This document shows positions 32,921-41,369 of a stretch of DNA of 64,000 nt, piece after piece. Each line of letters starts with the position of its first letter. Positions within the stretch are counted from its first letter, which is position 1. The stretch is from CALDSL01 sp039810245 (GTDB lineage Bacteria; Chloroflexota; Anaerolineae; Anaerolineales; Anaerolineaceae). The stretch covers positions 1-64,000 of the forward strand of contig JBDHWQ010000016.1 of the NCBI GenBank assembly GCA_039810245.1. Direction: 5' to 3'. The notes below the pieces were generated by a model that saw only the letters and a program-made list of their open reading frames with translations, was not told the origin of the DNA and searched no databases. The translations under genes were made by a program, and so were the position numbers.

Positions 32921-33641
32921 CCTGTTCCCTAACCCAAAGCCTGTGCTGGCCATGCTGCACCTGAAAGGCGATACGGCTGAAGACCGGCTGCAGCGCGCCA
33001 TCCACGAGGCGGACATTTATGCGGCGTGCGGTGTGGACGCGATGATCGTGGAAGATTACTATGGCGATGTGGGCGACGTGGAGCGCGCGCTGGCATTTCT
33101 CGCACGCGAGCGCCCGGATTACCTGCTGGGCGTCAATGTGCTGGACCAGTTTGGTAAGAGCTACGAACTGGCGCGGGAATATGGGGCGAAGTTCATGCAG
33201 GTCGATTCGATCTGTGGCCACCTGGTTCCGGAAGATGAGCACGCATACCTGGCCCTGGTGGAGCGCTACCGGGGTGATGGGAAGGTGGCGGTGATCGGCG
33301 GGGTACGGTTCAAATATCAGCCTTACCTCTCGGGGCGTTCGCTGGAAGAAGATTTACGCATCGGGATGCAGCACTGCGACGCCATTGCCGTGACCGGCAG
33401 CGGCACCGGCGTGGAGACCGGCACGGAAAAGATCCGCCAGTTCCGCGCCATCCTGGGCGACTTCCCCCTGGTGGTAGCGGCCGGGATGACGCCCGAGACG
33501 GTGCGCGAAAAGCTGGCGATTGGCGACGCCGCCATCGTGGGCAGCACGTTCAAGGACACGCGCAAAGATACGGGGGATGTGTCCGCGGAGCATGTGCGCG
33601 AGTTTCTGGATGCGGTGCGAATGGGGTTTCGGGCCGGTTAA
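32910..33641 (+). CDS. BtpA-family TIM-barrel protein
   Basis: The 243-residue protein belongs to the BtpA/SgcQ family. It starts with PVLAMLHLKGDT and contains EADIYAACGVDAMIVEDYYGD, LGVNVL and AIAVTGSGTGVETGTEKI, followed by a phosphate-binding-like VVAAGMTPETV and AIVGSTFK. BtpA was first linked to photosystem I assembly in cyanobacteria, but its relatives also occur in sugar or nucleoside operons; the reaction is unknown. It closes the ECF operon and would act on a phosphorylated product of the PfkB proteins (inference). Confidence 0.85.
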   Translation: MFLDLFPNPKPVLAMLHLKGDTAEDRLQRAIHEADIYAACGVDAMIVEDYYGDVGDVERALAFLARERPDYLLGVNVLDQFGKSYELAREYGAKFMQVDSICGHLVPEDEHAYLALVERYRGDGKVAVIGGVRFKYQPYLSGRSLEEDLRIGMQHCDAIAVTGSGTGVETGTEKIRQFRAILGDFPLVVAAGMTPETVREKLAIGDAAIVGSTFKDTRKDTGDVSAEHVREFLDAVRMGFRAG

Positions 33642-33648
33642 AGAAAGG

Positions 33649-33721
33649 CGCCCCCGCAGAGATTCGAACTCTGAACCTACTGATTCGAAGTCAGGCGCTC
33701 TGTCCATTGAGCTACGAGGGC
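33649..33721 (-). tRNA. tRNA-Arg (anticodon UCG)
   Basis: A full cloverleaf can be drawn. Acceptor arms GCCCTCG and CGGGGGC pair with one G-U, the D arm contains AGCTCAATGGACAGAGC, the anticodon loop is CTTCGAA with anticodon TCG, and the T arm is CAGAG-TTCGAAT-CTCTG. CCA is not encoded. It lies 7 bp after the btpA stop, on the opposite strand. Confidence 0.95.
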
Positions 33722-33821
33722 ATGACTGCATTATACCATGTCTGATCGGCTGTGCTATTGCCGCGCCCTGTGTCTTGTGTCATAATCCGTATAGCGTATC
33801 CCAAGAGCTCAGGAGCCCGTC

Positions 33822-36800
33822 ATGGACGGCGACGTGCGATCATGGCATATCTTACACATTGATGATGACGAGGATGATTATATTCTTGTCCGTTCCATGC
33901 TATCACAGGCCCAGGGCAGGCGCATTACGCTGGATTATGCTTCTTCGTACCGCGAAGGCCGCGAGAAGCTGCTTACCAAACATTATGACGCAGCCCTGGT
34001 GGATTATGACCTCGGCGCGGGCACCGGCATTGAACTGATCCATGAGATGGTGGAACAGGGCTATTCTGCCCCGCTGATCCTCTTTACCGGGCGCGGGAGT
34101 TATGCGGTGGATGTTGAGGCAATGCAGGCCGGCGCTACCATGTATCTCTCCAAGACCGAGGCCAGCCCGCTGCTACTGGAGCGCATTATACGCTATGCCA
34201 TCGAGCGCAAGCAGGCCGAGCTTGCCCAGGCGGAGGTCCAGGAGCGGTTTCGCAATGTGCTGGATAACTCCAGGGACGTGGTCTACCGCCGAAACCTGAT
34301 GAAAGATCGCCTGGATTATATGAGCCCGGTCGTCGAACAGGTGCTGGGGTTTTCCGTCGAAGATCTCAACCGCATGACCACCGAGGAGTACCTGGCTCAT
34401 ATCCATCCGGATGACCGCGATGCACTCGTCGCCGGCACAAATCAGGCGCTTCACATCGGCTCCGCGCGCATCGAGTACCGTTTTCTTACCGCCTCGGGCC
34501 TGTACCGCTGGGTAGCCGACCATGTAAATGTGCAGGTTGATCGCGATGGCCGTCCGCTGTACCGCAGCGGTATTCTGCGTGATATTCAAGACCAAAAATT
34601 GGCCGAAGAAGAACTGCGCGCCAACGAGGCCAAGTTCCGGCGAATCTTTGCCGTGGGTGCAATCGGGGCGCAATTGTGGGATGAATCGGGGCACTTGCAA
34701 GAGGTCAACGACGCCTACCTGGATCTGATCGGATACACGCGCGAAGAGTTTGAAGCCGGGAAAATCAACTGGGTGAGGCTCACCTCGCCGGAATACCGTT
34801 ATCTGGATGAGCGCTCGCTGGAACAGATGCGCGCCGGTGTCATCCCGACCCCGTTTGAGAAAGAATTGATCCGCAAAGACGGCACGCGTGTGCCGGTGCT
34901 GATCGCTGTCAACCGCCTGGGTAATAATCCCGATGGCTCGCTTAATGGCGTGGCATACTTCTTCGATATGAGCGAACAGCGCCGTGCCATTGCCGCGCTG
35001 CAGGCCAGTGAAGAACGTTTCCGCCTGTCTACGCAGGCAGTTGCCGGCATGCTCTACGACTGGAACCTGCTCACCGGCGAAAATTATCATTCAGATGGCG
35101 TCGAAGAAATGCTCGGTTTCTCTACCAGCACCAGCATGATCGTCAACTGGTGGGTGGATGATATGCACCCCGATGATAAGTCGCGCGTGCAGCGCGAACT
35201 GCAAGAAGTACTGGATAGCGACTGCACGTTCTATGAGATGGAATACCGCATGCGCCATGCCGACGGCCATTGGGTGCATACCTGGGACCGCGCGGTGGTG
35301 CAGCGCGCCGCGGATGGCAAGGCCGTGCGCATCGTCGGGTTTGCCACCGACATCACCGAACGCCAGCAGCTTGCGGAAGAAAATCTGCGCCAGAAAGAAC
35401 TGCTGGAACGGGTAATGAGCGCCACCCCAACGGCCATCGCCTATTTGCAAGGGCCGGAGCACCGCTTTGTCTTTGCCAATCAGGCCTACGAACACATCGC
35501 GCGCGGGCATGGCCCCCTGTTCGGGAGAACAGTGGCGGACGTCTGGCCGGAAGCGGCGGATGTTTTCATCCCCGGCCTCGATTCGGTTTACCAGAGTGGC
35601 AGCATATATGTTTCTCACGACCTGCGTGTATCGGTACTGCGTGATGGCGCGCTGGCAGAGGCATCCTTTGACCTGACGTATGTGCCCATTACTGGCGCTC
35701 AGGGGCTGGCGGAAGGCATCATCATCCAGGTGATTGAAACCACCGAAGAACTGGCTGCACGGGAACAGGCCAAATCGGAGCAGGCGCTGCTCAACGCCGT
35801 GTTGGACCAGATGCCGGCCGGGGTGGTCATAGCCGAGGCTCCCACTGGCAAGATCTTGCGACGCAATGCCAGCCTGCTGAACCTGATGCAAATCGAAAAT
35901 CGAGACATCAACCACGTTGATGCATATAGCCGGTGGGTGGGATACCGGGCCGATGGCAGCCCGGTAGCGGCATCGGACTGGCCGCTGGCGCGCTCAATCC
36001 TGCATGGAGAAGTGGTGCGCGACGAAGAAATCACCATCATGCTACCTGATGGCAGCCAGCAGGCATTTAGCATCAACTCCACGCCGGTGACCAATACAGC
36101 CGGGCAGATCGTGGCTGGCGTGGCTATGATGGATAACATCACCCGGCGCAAACAGGCCGAAGAAAGCCTGCGGCATTACATGCAGCAGCTCCAGCAGTCT
36201 AACCAGGATTTGCAGGATTTCGCCTTCGTCGTATCCCACGACTTGCAGGAGCCACTACGGAAAGTGCAGGCTTTTGGTGATCTGCTCCTGTCGCAATCGG
36301 CAGAAGGATTGGGCGAAGAACCAATGGATTATATCCGGCGCATGCAGCAGGCCAGCGAGCGCATGCGCCAGATGATTGACGGTATGCTCACATATTCTCG
36401 TATCAGCACCCAGGCGCGGCCGTTTGAGCGCGTAGACCTGAATATAATCTTGCAAGAAGTGCTGCAGGATGCCGAGCTGCGCATCCAGCAAACCAGAGCG
36501 CGCATCCAGGCAGACGAACTGCCCGTGATCGACGCCGACCCCGTTCAAATGCGCCAGCTATTGCAAAACCTGGTGACCAATGCGATCAAATATCGCCGCC
36601 CCGAAATCGAGCCGCGGATCCAGATCGGCTGCAAGTACCTGCATAATTCCCGCGTGCAGATTAGCGTGCAGGATAACGGTCTGGGGGTGGAACAACGCTA
36701 CCTCAAAGAGATATTCAAGCCTTTCTTTCGCGTGCATGCTTCGGCCCGCGCGGAAGGCATGGGCATGGGGCTGGCCATCGTGCGGCGCATTGTCGAACGC

Positions 36801-36887
36801 CATTCCGGCTCGGTGGTGATCGACAGCCATCCAGGCGAAGGCAGCACGTTCCTGATCACTCTGCCGCTGCGCCAGGAAACAGCGTGA
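33822..36887 (+). CDS. Receiver/multi-PAS hybrid histidine kinase
   Basis: The 1021-residue cytoplasmic kinase begins with a receiver domain (residues 1-125; HIDDDEDDYILV, phosphoacceptor in LVDYDLGAG, Lys in YLSKTEA). Five PAS domains follow (roughly 140-255, 265-385, 395-515, 530-650 and 660-790), several with a PAC-type end such as GILRDIQDQK and GFATDITERQ. The kinase core has the phospho-His in FVVSHDLQEPLRKVQ (phytochrome-like HisKA) and an HATPase domain (NLVTNAIKYRRP, VQDNGLGVE, GMGMGLAIVRRIVE). There are no membrane spans. AGGAG lies six bases before the ATG. No cognate regulator is adjacent. Confidence 0.93.
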   Translation: MDGDVRSWHILHIDDDEDDYILVRSMLSQAQGRRITLDYASSYREGREKLLTKHYDAALVDYDLGAGTGIELIHEMVEQGYSAPLILFTGRGSYAVDVEAMQAGATMYLSKTEASPLLLERIIRYAIERKQAELAQAEVQERFRNVLDNSRDVVYRRNLMKDRLDYMSPVVEQVLGFSVEDLNRMTTEEYLAHIHPDDRDALVAGTNQALHIGSARIEYRFLTASGLYRWVADHVNVQVDRDGRPLYRSGILRDIQDQKLAEEELRANEAKFRRIFAVGAIGAQLWDESGHLQEVNDAYLDLIGYTREEFEAGKINWVRLTSPEYRYLDERSLEQMRAGVIPTPFEKELIRKDGTRVPVLIAVNRLGNNPDGSLNGVAYFFDMSEQRRAIAALQASEERFRLSTQAVAGMLYDWNLLTGENYHSDGVEEMLGFSTSTSMIVNWWVDDMHPDDKSRVQRELQEVLDSDCTFYEMEYRMRHADGHWVHTWDRAVVQRAADGKAVRIVGFATDITERQQLAEENLRQKELLERVMSATPTAIAYLQGPEHRFVFANQAYEHIARGHGPLFGRTVADVWPEAADVFIPGLDSVYQSGSIYVSHDLRVSVLRDGALAEASFDLTYVPITGAQGLAEGIIIQVIETTEELAAREQAKSEQALLNAVLDQMPAGVVIAEAPTGKILRRNASLLNLMQIENRDINHVDAYSRWVGYRADGSPVAASDWPLARSILHGEVVRDEEITIMLPDGSQQAFSINSTPVTNTAGQIVAGVAMMDNITRRKQAEESLRHYMQQLQQSNQDLQDFAFVVSHDLQEPLRKVQAFGDLLLSQSAEGLGEEPMDYIRRMQQASERMRQMIDGMLTYSRISTQARPFERVDLNIILQEVLQDAELRIQQTRARIQADELPVIDADPVQMRQLLQNLVTNAIKYRRPEIEPRIQIGCKYLHNSRVQISVQDNGLGVEQRYLKEIFKPFFRVHASARAEGMGMGLAIVRRIVERHSGSVVIDSHPGEGSTFLITLPLRQETA

Positions 36888-36924
36888 GCGCATCGTTCGT
36901 ATCGCGCAGATGCTATGGTAACGG

Positions 36925-36930
36925 TATAAT
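36925..36930 (+). promoter_or_regulatory. Candidate -10 box of the potassium importer gene
   Basis: A perfect TATAAT lies about 100 nt upstream of the ATG at 37029. No good -35 box is seen, and I find no cyclic-di-AMP riboswitch core in the remaining leader. Confidence 0.3.
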
Positions 36931-37028
36931 TGAGACACTATTTGATTCGATACGGTTGCCTGGTCTCGGCGATTGATCCTGCTGCGACCTTCCCTTACCT
37001 TTTTGGCGACCAAAAATTGGGATGATCC

Positions 37029-38978
37029 ATGCGGGAAGAACTCGAAGAGACTGACGAACCGGCAACTTTTAAACAAGAAGTAAAAAATGTTCCGCAGGCC
37101 TGGTGGCGCTCCTGGCTGATTGGCCGCCCGCTGCCTACCGCGGATGCACCCCACCAGACGATTGGCAAGCTGGTGGGTTTGGCCGTCTTTGCATCAGACG
37201 CGCTATCTTCCACCGCCTATGCAACCCAGGAAATGCTGGTGATCCTGGCCGCGGCGGGTACGGCGGCGCTGGGCAATGTCTTCCCGCTCTCCATCGCGAT
37301 CGTCGCGCTGATCGTGATCGTAGTGATCTCCTATGAGCAGACGATCCACGCATATCCGCACGGGGGTGGGGCGTACATCGTCGCGCGTGAGAATATCGGT
37401 GACTGGCCGGCGCAGATTGCCGCTGCGGCGCTGCTGACCGACTACATTCTCACCGTGGCCGTTTCGATTTCATCCGGCGTGGCGCAAATCGTTTCCGCCT
37501 TCCCAGACCTGTTCCTGTATCGTGTGCCGGTCGCGCTCGTGCTGGTGCTATTCATCATGGTGATTAACATGCGTGGCGTGCGCGAATCGGGCATGACCTT
37601 CGCTATCCCATCCTACATCTTTCTGGGAACCATGCTGCTGATGATTGCGATAGGCATGGCGCGCTACCTGACCGGGGGCTTGGGTAGTGTCATCAACCCA
37701 CCGGTAGTGTATGAAAACTTTGGCACACTGGGCGTGGTAACGCCATTCCTGCTGCTGCATGCCTTCGCCAGCGGCACTTCGGCCATGACCGGTATCGAAG
37801 CCATCGCCAACGGTGTCACCGCGTTCAAAAAACCAGTCAGCCGCAATGCCGGCATTGTGCTGGTGTGGATGGGCATTATCCTTTCGATCCTGTTCCTGGG
37901 TATTTCGTTCCTCGCGGCGCGCGTGCACGCCATCCCTTCCGAGTTCGAGACGGTCATTTCGCAGATCGCGCGCACCGTGTATGGCAACGAAGGCATGGTC
38001 TATCTGGTGACAGTAGCGATGACGGCGGTAATCCTGGTGATGGCGGGGAACACCGCCTTTGCCGGTTTCCCGCGCCTGGCGGCCATCCTGGCGCAGGATG
38101 GTTTCCTGCCACGCCAGCTTTCGTTCCGTGGCAGCCGCCTGGTATTCTCGCGCGGCATTATCACCCTGGGCCTGGCCTCGATGGTGCTGATCATCCTGTT
38201 CGATGCCAGTGTCACGCGGCTGATCCCGCTGTACGCGATTGGCGTGTTCCTGTCCTTTACGCTTTCACAAATTGGCATGGCAACCCGCTGGTGGAAATCG
38301 GGGCGGCTGGCCCCGGGTGAAGAGCTTCAAGAAGGCAACTCCATCGTGCGCTACGATCCGCGCTGGCTGCTGAAGCTGGTTTCCAACAGCGTGGGCGCGC
38401 TGGTCACGCTGGTGGTAACGCTGGTGTTCGGGGTAACCAAGTTCGCAGATGGCGCGTGGATTGTCGTGATTATCATTCCGGTGCTGGCACTTGGCTTCTC
38501 CGCCATTCACCGCCACTACCAGAGCCTGGCAAAGCGCCTCTCGCTGCAAAATGTGCGCAGCCGGCCGCGTATTACCCACCAGCGCGTGCTGCTCCTGATC
38601 AGCGGTGTGCACCAGGGCTCGCTGGAAGGACTGCGATTCGCGCGCTCGCTGTCTGATGATATTACCGCGGTGTATGTTTCGTTGGAACCCGAACAGACGC
38701 AGAAACTGGAAGAGCGCTGGAGCATCTATGGTGAAGGCATCCGCCTGGTGGTGCTCGACTCACAGTACCGCCTGCTGGTAGAGCCGCTGCGCGATTATAT
38801 TGTTGGGTTGTGCCGTATCCGCCAGCCGAATGAGGTCATCACCGTGGTAGTGCCGCAGTTCGTATCGCGCAGCATCTGGAGCAGCCTCCTGCACAGCCAG
38901 ACGGCGCTGATGCTGCGCATGGTGCTGCTGCTGCAGCCGGGCGTGGTGGTCATTGAGGTGCCCTACCAGGTCGATTAA
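37029..38978 (+). CDS. KimA-type APC-superfamily potassium importer
   Basis: The 649-residue membrane protein has about twelve membrane segments followed by a cytoplasmic domain of about 150 residues, the layout of Bacillus KimA (YdaO). Matching stretches include FASDALSSTAYATQEML, YEQTIHAYPHGGGAYIVARE, LTDYILTVAVSISSGVAQI and the end region VVPQFVSRSIW. KimA is a high-affinity proton-coupled potassium importer inhibited by cyclic di-AMP. An N-terminal acidic extension of about 25 residues precedes the family start. It lies between a kinase gene and an MFS gene, without an obvious operon partner. Confidence 0.85.
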   Translation: MREELEETDEPATFKQEVKNVPQAWWRSWLIGRPLPTADAPHQTIGKLVGLAVFASDALSSTAYATQEMLVILAAAGTAALGNVFPLSIAIVALIVIVVISYEQTIHAYPHGGGAYIVARENIGDWPAQIAAAALLTDYILTVAVSISSGVAQIVSAFPDLFLYRVPVALVLVLFIMVINMRGVRESGMTFAIPSYIFLGTMLLMIAIGMARYLTGGLGSVINPPVVYENFGTLGVVTPFLLLHAFASGTSAMTGIEAIANGVTAFKKPVSRNAGIVLVWMGIILSILFLGISFLAARVHAIPSEFETVISQIARTVYGNEGMVYLVTVAMTAVILVMAGNTAFAGFPRLAAILAQDGFLPRQLSFRGSRLVFSRGIITLGLASMVLIILFDASVTRLIPLYAIGVFLSFTLSQIGMATRWWKSGRLAPGEELQEGNSIVRYDPRWLLKLVSNSVGALVTLVVTLVFGVTKFADGAWIVVIIIPVLALGFSAIHRHYQSLAKRLSLQNVRSRPRITHQRVLLLISGVHQGSLEGLRFARSLSDDITAVYVSLEPEQTQKLEERWSIYGEGIRLVVLDSQYRLLVEPLRDYIVGLCRIRQPNEVITVVVPQFVSRSIWSSLLHSQTALMLRMVLLLQPGVVVIEVPYQVD

Positions 38979-39043
38979 GCTGGGAACGGCCCACGCTGGG
39001 GGGAACGGAGCCGGCAAGAACAGCATGTACACGGGTGACATCC

Positions 39044-40354
39044 ATGAAACCGGCAAAACCATCCTCGCGTAAAATTCGCTTGCCCGCCACGTTCCGGGCG
39101 CTTAACCATCGCAACTACCGCCTGTGGTTTTTCGGCCAGACGATCTCGCTGGTTGGTACCTGGATGCAGACCATGGCGCAGCAGGTACTGATCTACCGTC
39201 TCACCGGCTCGGCTGCCGCGCTGGGCTTGATCAGCTTCGTGGCGCTCATCCCGCTCATTCCGCTGTCGTTATGGGGCGGATCGCTGGTGGACCGCGCATC
39301 CAAGCGCAACGTCATCCTGATTACCCAGGCGATCATGCTGGTGCAGGCGCTGGCGCTGGCATTGCTGACCATCACCGGGCGGGTGCAGATCTGGCACGTG
39401 TTCCTGCTGGCGTTCATTCTCGGCGCGGTTACAGCGGTAGACTTACCCGCGCGCCAGGCGTTTACCGTCGAGATGGTGGAAGGCAAAGATGATCTGATGA
39501 ATGCCATCGCGCTCAATTCGGCCATGTTCAACATGGCGCGCGCGGTGGGCCCGGCCATGGCCGGCGTGGTGGTGGCTGCCACCGGCGAGGGCAACGCCTT
39601 TTTGCTCAACGCATTCACGTTTGTGGCGGTGATTATCAGCCTGCTGCTGATGCGCAACCTGCCGCAGCCACACTTTGAAGCCGGGATGGCTTCCGACGTG
39701 CGCATGCACATGGGGCAGGGCATCCGCTACGTGCGCGGGCAGCTGAATATCCTGGTGATTATGAGCATCGTGGCGGTTAGTGCCTTTCTATCCATGCCAT
39801 ACACCACCCTGATGCCGGTCTTCGCCGATAATATCCTCAGCCAGAGCGCCGCGCCGGTGATCGCCGCGCTGTGCAGCCCGGGGCGTTTGAACTGCGTGGC
39901 GCCTGAGGCGCTGCCGCTGGGGCTGCTGCTGGGCGCGGTGGGCACGGGCGCGGTGATTGGAGCGCTATATATCGCCTCGCTGAGCACCACCGCGCGCCGC
40001 GGGGTGATGCTCACAGTGGGCACCATCGGTTTTCCTGGGGTGCTGCTGCTTTTTTCGCTCTCGCGTTCCTTCGTACTATCGCTTGGGCTGCTGATCCTGC
40101 TGGGATTCGTTTTTACCTGGCAGAATGCGCTGGCCAATACCATGCTGCAGGTGGCCTCACCAGATGAGATGCGCGGGCGCGTGATGAGTCTGTACACCAT
40201 GACCACGCAGGCCACGATGCGGCTGGGCGGCCTGCAGGCCGGCTTTATGGCTGACTGGGTCGGCGCGCCGGTCTCGTTAGGTCTGGGCGCGGCGATTTCG
40301 CTGCTGTACGGTTTATACGTGGCACTGCGCTATCCAGGTATCCGCAGGTTGTAA
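39044..40354 (+). CDS. MFS transporter, EntS-like group
   Basis: The 436-residue protein has about twelve membrane segments and is of the MFS_3 type related to the enterobactin exporter EntS. It starts with FRALNHRNYRLWFFGQTISLVGTWMQ and has the loop motif GGSLVDRASKRNVIL after the second helix, and SPDEMRGRVMSLYTM in the later half; these are family marks. ATG 39044 is chosen over GTG 39035; neither has a strong Shine-Dalgarno. The substrate is unknown, and an exporter role is likely by family. Confidence 0.88.
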   Translation: MKPAKPSSRKIRLPATFRALNHRNYRLWFFGQTISLVGTWMQTMAQQVLIYRLTGSAAALGLISFVALIPLIPLSLWGGSLVDRASKRNVILITQAIMLVQALALALLTITGRVQIWHVFLLAFILGAVTAVDLPARQAFTVEMVEGKDDLMNAIALNSAMFNMARAVGPAMAGVVVAATGEGNAFLLNAFTFVAVIISLLLMRNLPQPHFEAGMASDVRMHMGQGIRYVRGQLNILVIMSIVAVSAFLSMPYTTLMPVFADNILSQSAAPVIAALCSPGRLNCVAPEALPLGLLLGAVGTGAVIGALYIASLSTTARRGVMLTVGTIGFPGVLLLFSLSRSFVLSLGLLILLGFVFTWQNALANTMLQVASPDEMRGRVMSLYTMTTQATMRLGGLQAGFMADWVGAPVSLGLGAAISLLYGLYVALRYPGIRRL

Positions 40355-40431
40355 GGGGTGCGCGGGCACAAGGCCCGCCCTCTACAAATACCATAGCGCG
40401 GGCGGCTTTTCTGGATGGCCGGGTATTAATG

Positions 40432-41190
40432 CTAGGGCTGGCCGACTTTCTTGTGCACGTATGGCGTGCGCAGCTCGACCGGCGCAGCTTTTTTGCCACG
40501 CATGCGCAAATTAAGGAATTCGACCATCACTGAAAAGCCCATCGCGAAATAGATGTAGCCCTTGGGTATATGCACGCCAATCGCCTCGACCACCAGTGAA
40601 AAACCGATCAGCAGCAGGAAGCTGAGCGCCAGCATCTTGACCGTGGGATGGCGGTTGACAAAGTCCATAATCGTGCCGGATGCGAGCAGCATGATCGCCA
40701 TGGCGATCATCACAGCGGTGACCATAATCACCAGTTGGTTCGACATGCCTACCGCCGTGATCACTGAATCCAGCGAGAAAATGATGTCCAGCAGCGCAAT
40801 CTGCACCACCACCGCGGCCAGCGAGGGCGCTTTGATCTCGCGCTGGTGGTCTTCTTCGCCTTCCAGGCGCTCATGGATTTCGAAGGTGCTTTTTGCCAGC
40901 AGAAACAAGCCGCCGCCCAGCAGGATCAGGTCGCGGCCGGTAGCGTCCCAACCGAACACGGTGAATAGAGGCTCAGTCAGACGCACGATCCAGCTAATCG
41001 AAAACAACAGCAGGATGCGCGTTACCAGCGCGGCGCCAATGCCAAACTGCCGCGCTGTGACGCTCTGTTTTCCAGGCAGTTTGCCTGCCAGGATAGAGAT
41101 AAAAACGATATTATCGATACCCAGGACGATTTCCAGCGCCGATAAAGTCAACAGGGCGATCCAGGAATTAGGGTCGGTCAGGAATTCCAT
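40432..41190 (-). CDS. TerC-family membrane protein
   Basis: The 252-residue protein is a TerC/Alx-type integral membrane protein. The two repeats carry the paired acidic motifs ALEIVLGIDNIVF and LLDIIFSLDSVITAVGM that are thought to bind metal ions. GGAG lies five bases before the ATG at 41190. Members of this family export manganese or support metalation of secreted proteins. Its leader contains a 7-bp hairpin (41233-41256), but I do not find the yybP-ykoY manganese riboswitch core. Confidence 0.9.
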   Translation of the reverse strand: MEFLTDPNSWIALLTLSALEIVLGIDNIVFISILAGKLPGKQSVTARQFGIGAALVTRILLLFSISWIVRLTEPLFTVFGWDATGRDLILLGGGLFLLAKSTFEIHERLEGEEDHQREIKAPSLAAVVVQIALLDIIFSLDSVITAVGMSNQLVIMVTAVMIAMAIMLLASGTIMDFVNRHPTVKMLALSFLLLIGFSLVVEAIGVHIPKGYIYFAMGFSVMVEFLNLRMRGKKAAPVELRTPYVHKKVGQP

Positions 41191-41232
41191 CTTCTCTCCG
41201 ATAAGGTGCAAAGGTACAGGTAAGAGACAGCC

Positions 41233-41256
41233 GCCTTTCCGGGTTCCCCGAAAGGC
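41233..41256 (-). repeat. Hairpin in the terC leader
   Basis: GCCTTTC (41233-41239) pairs with GAAAGGC (41250-41256), with extra G-C pairing inside. It lies between the probable promoter and the Shine-Dalgarno of terC. Confidence 0.5.
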
Positions 41257-41317
41257 AGTGCGTTGGTAGAATCATAGCATATAAGCGGTTTTTCCTTGAA
41301 TCCTGTTAGCAGATAAA

Positions 41318-41350
41318 AAAGAACCCCGATGCTGACATTCGGGGTTCTTT
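41318..41350. terminator. Bidirectional intrinsic terminator
   Basis: AAAGAACCCCGA (41318-41329) and TCGGGGTTCTTT (41339-41350) form a 12-bp stem with a 9-nt loop and A/T runs on both sides. It ends the lipoprotein gene on the minus strand and insulates terC. Confidence 0.85.
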
Positions 41351-41369
41351 CTTGTGTGTTGCCAGCCTG

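Noticed and set aside
24728..33641. Queuosine/queuine salvage locus
   Set aside because: An ECF transporter and a nucleosidase fit, but the radical-SAM queuine lyase expected in that pathway is absent and the PfkB and BtpA genes are not part of it.
33649..33721. tRNA-Arg as an integration site of a mobile element
   Set aside because: No integrase, direct repeat of the tRNA end or phage gene is found nearby.
41191..41317. yybP-ykoY manganese riboswitch before terC
   Set aside because: The leader has a hairpin, but I could not find the conserved core of that riboswitch.
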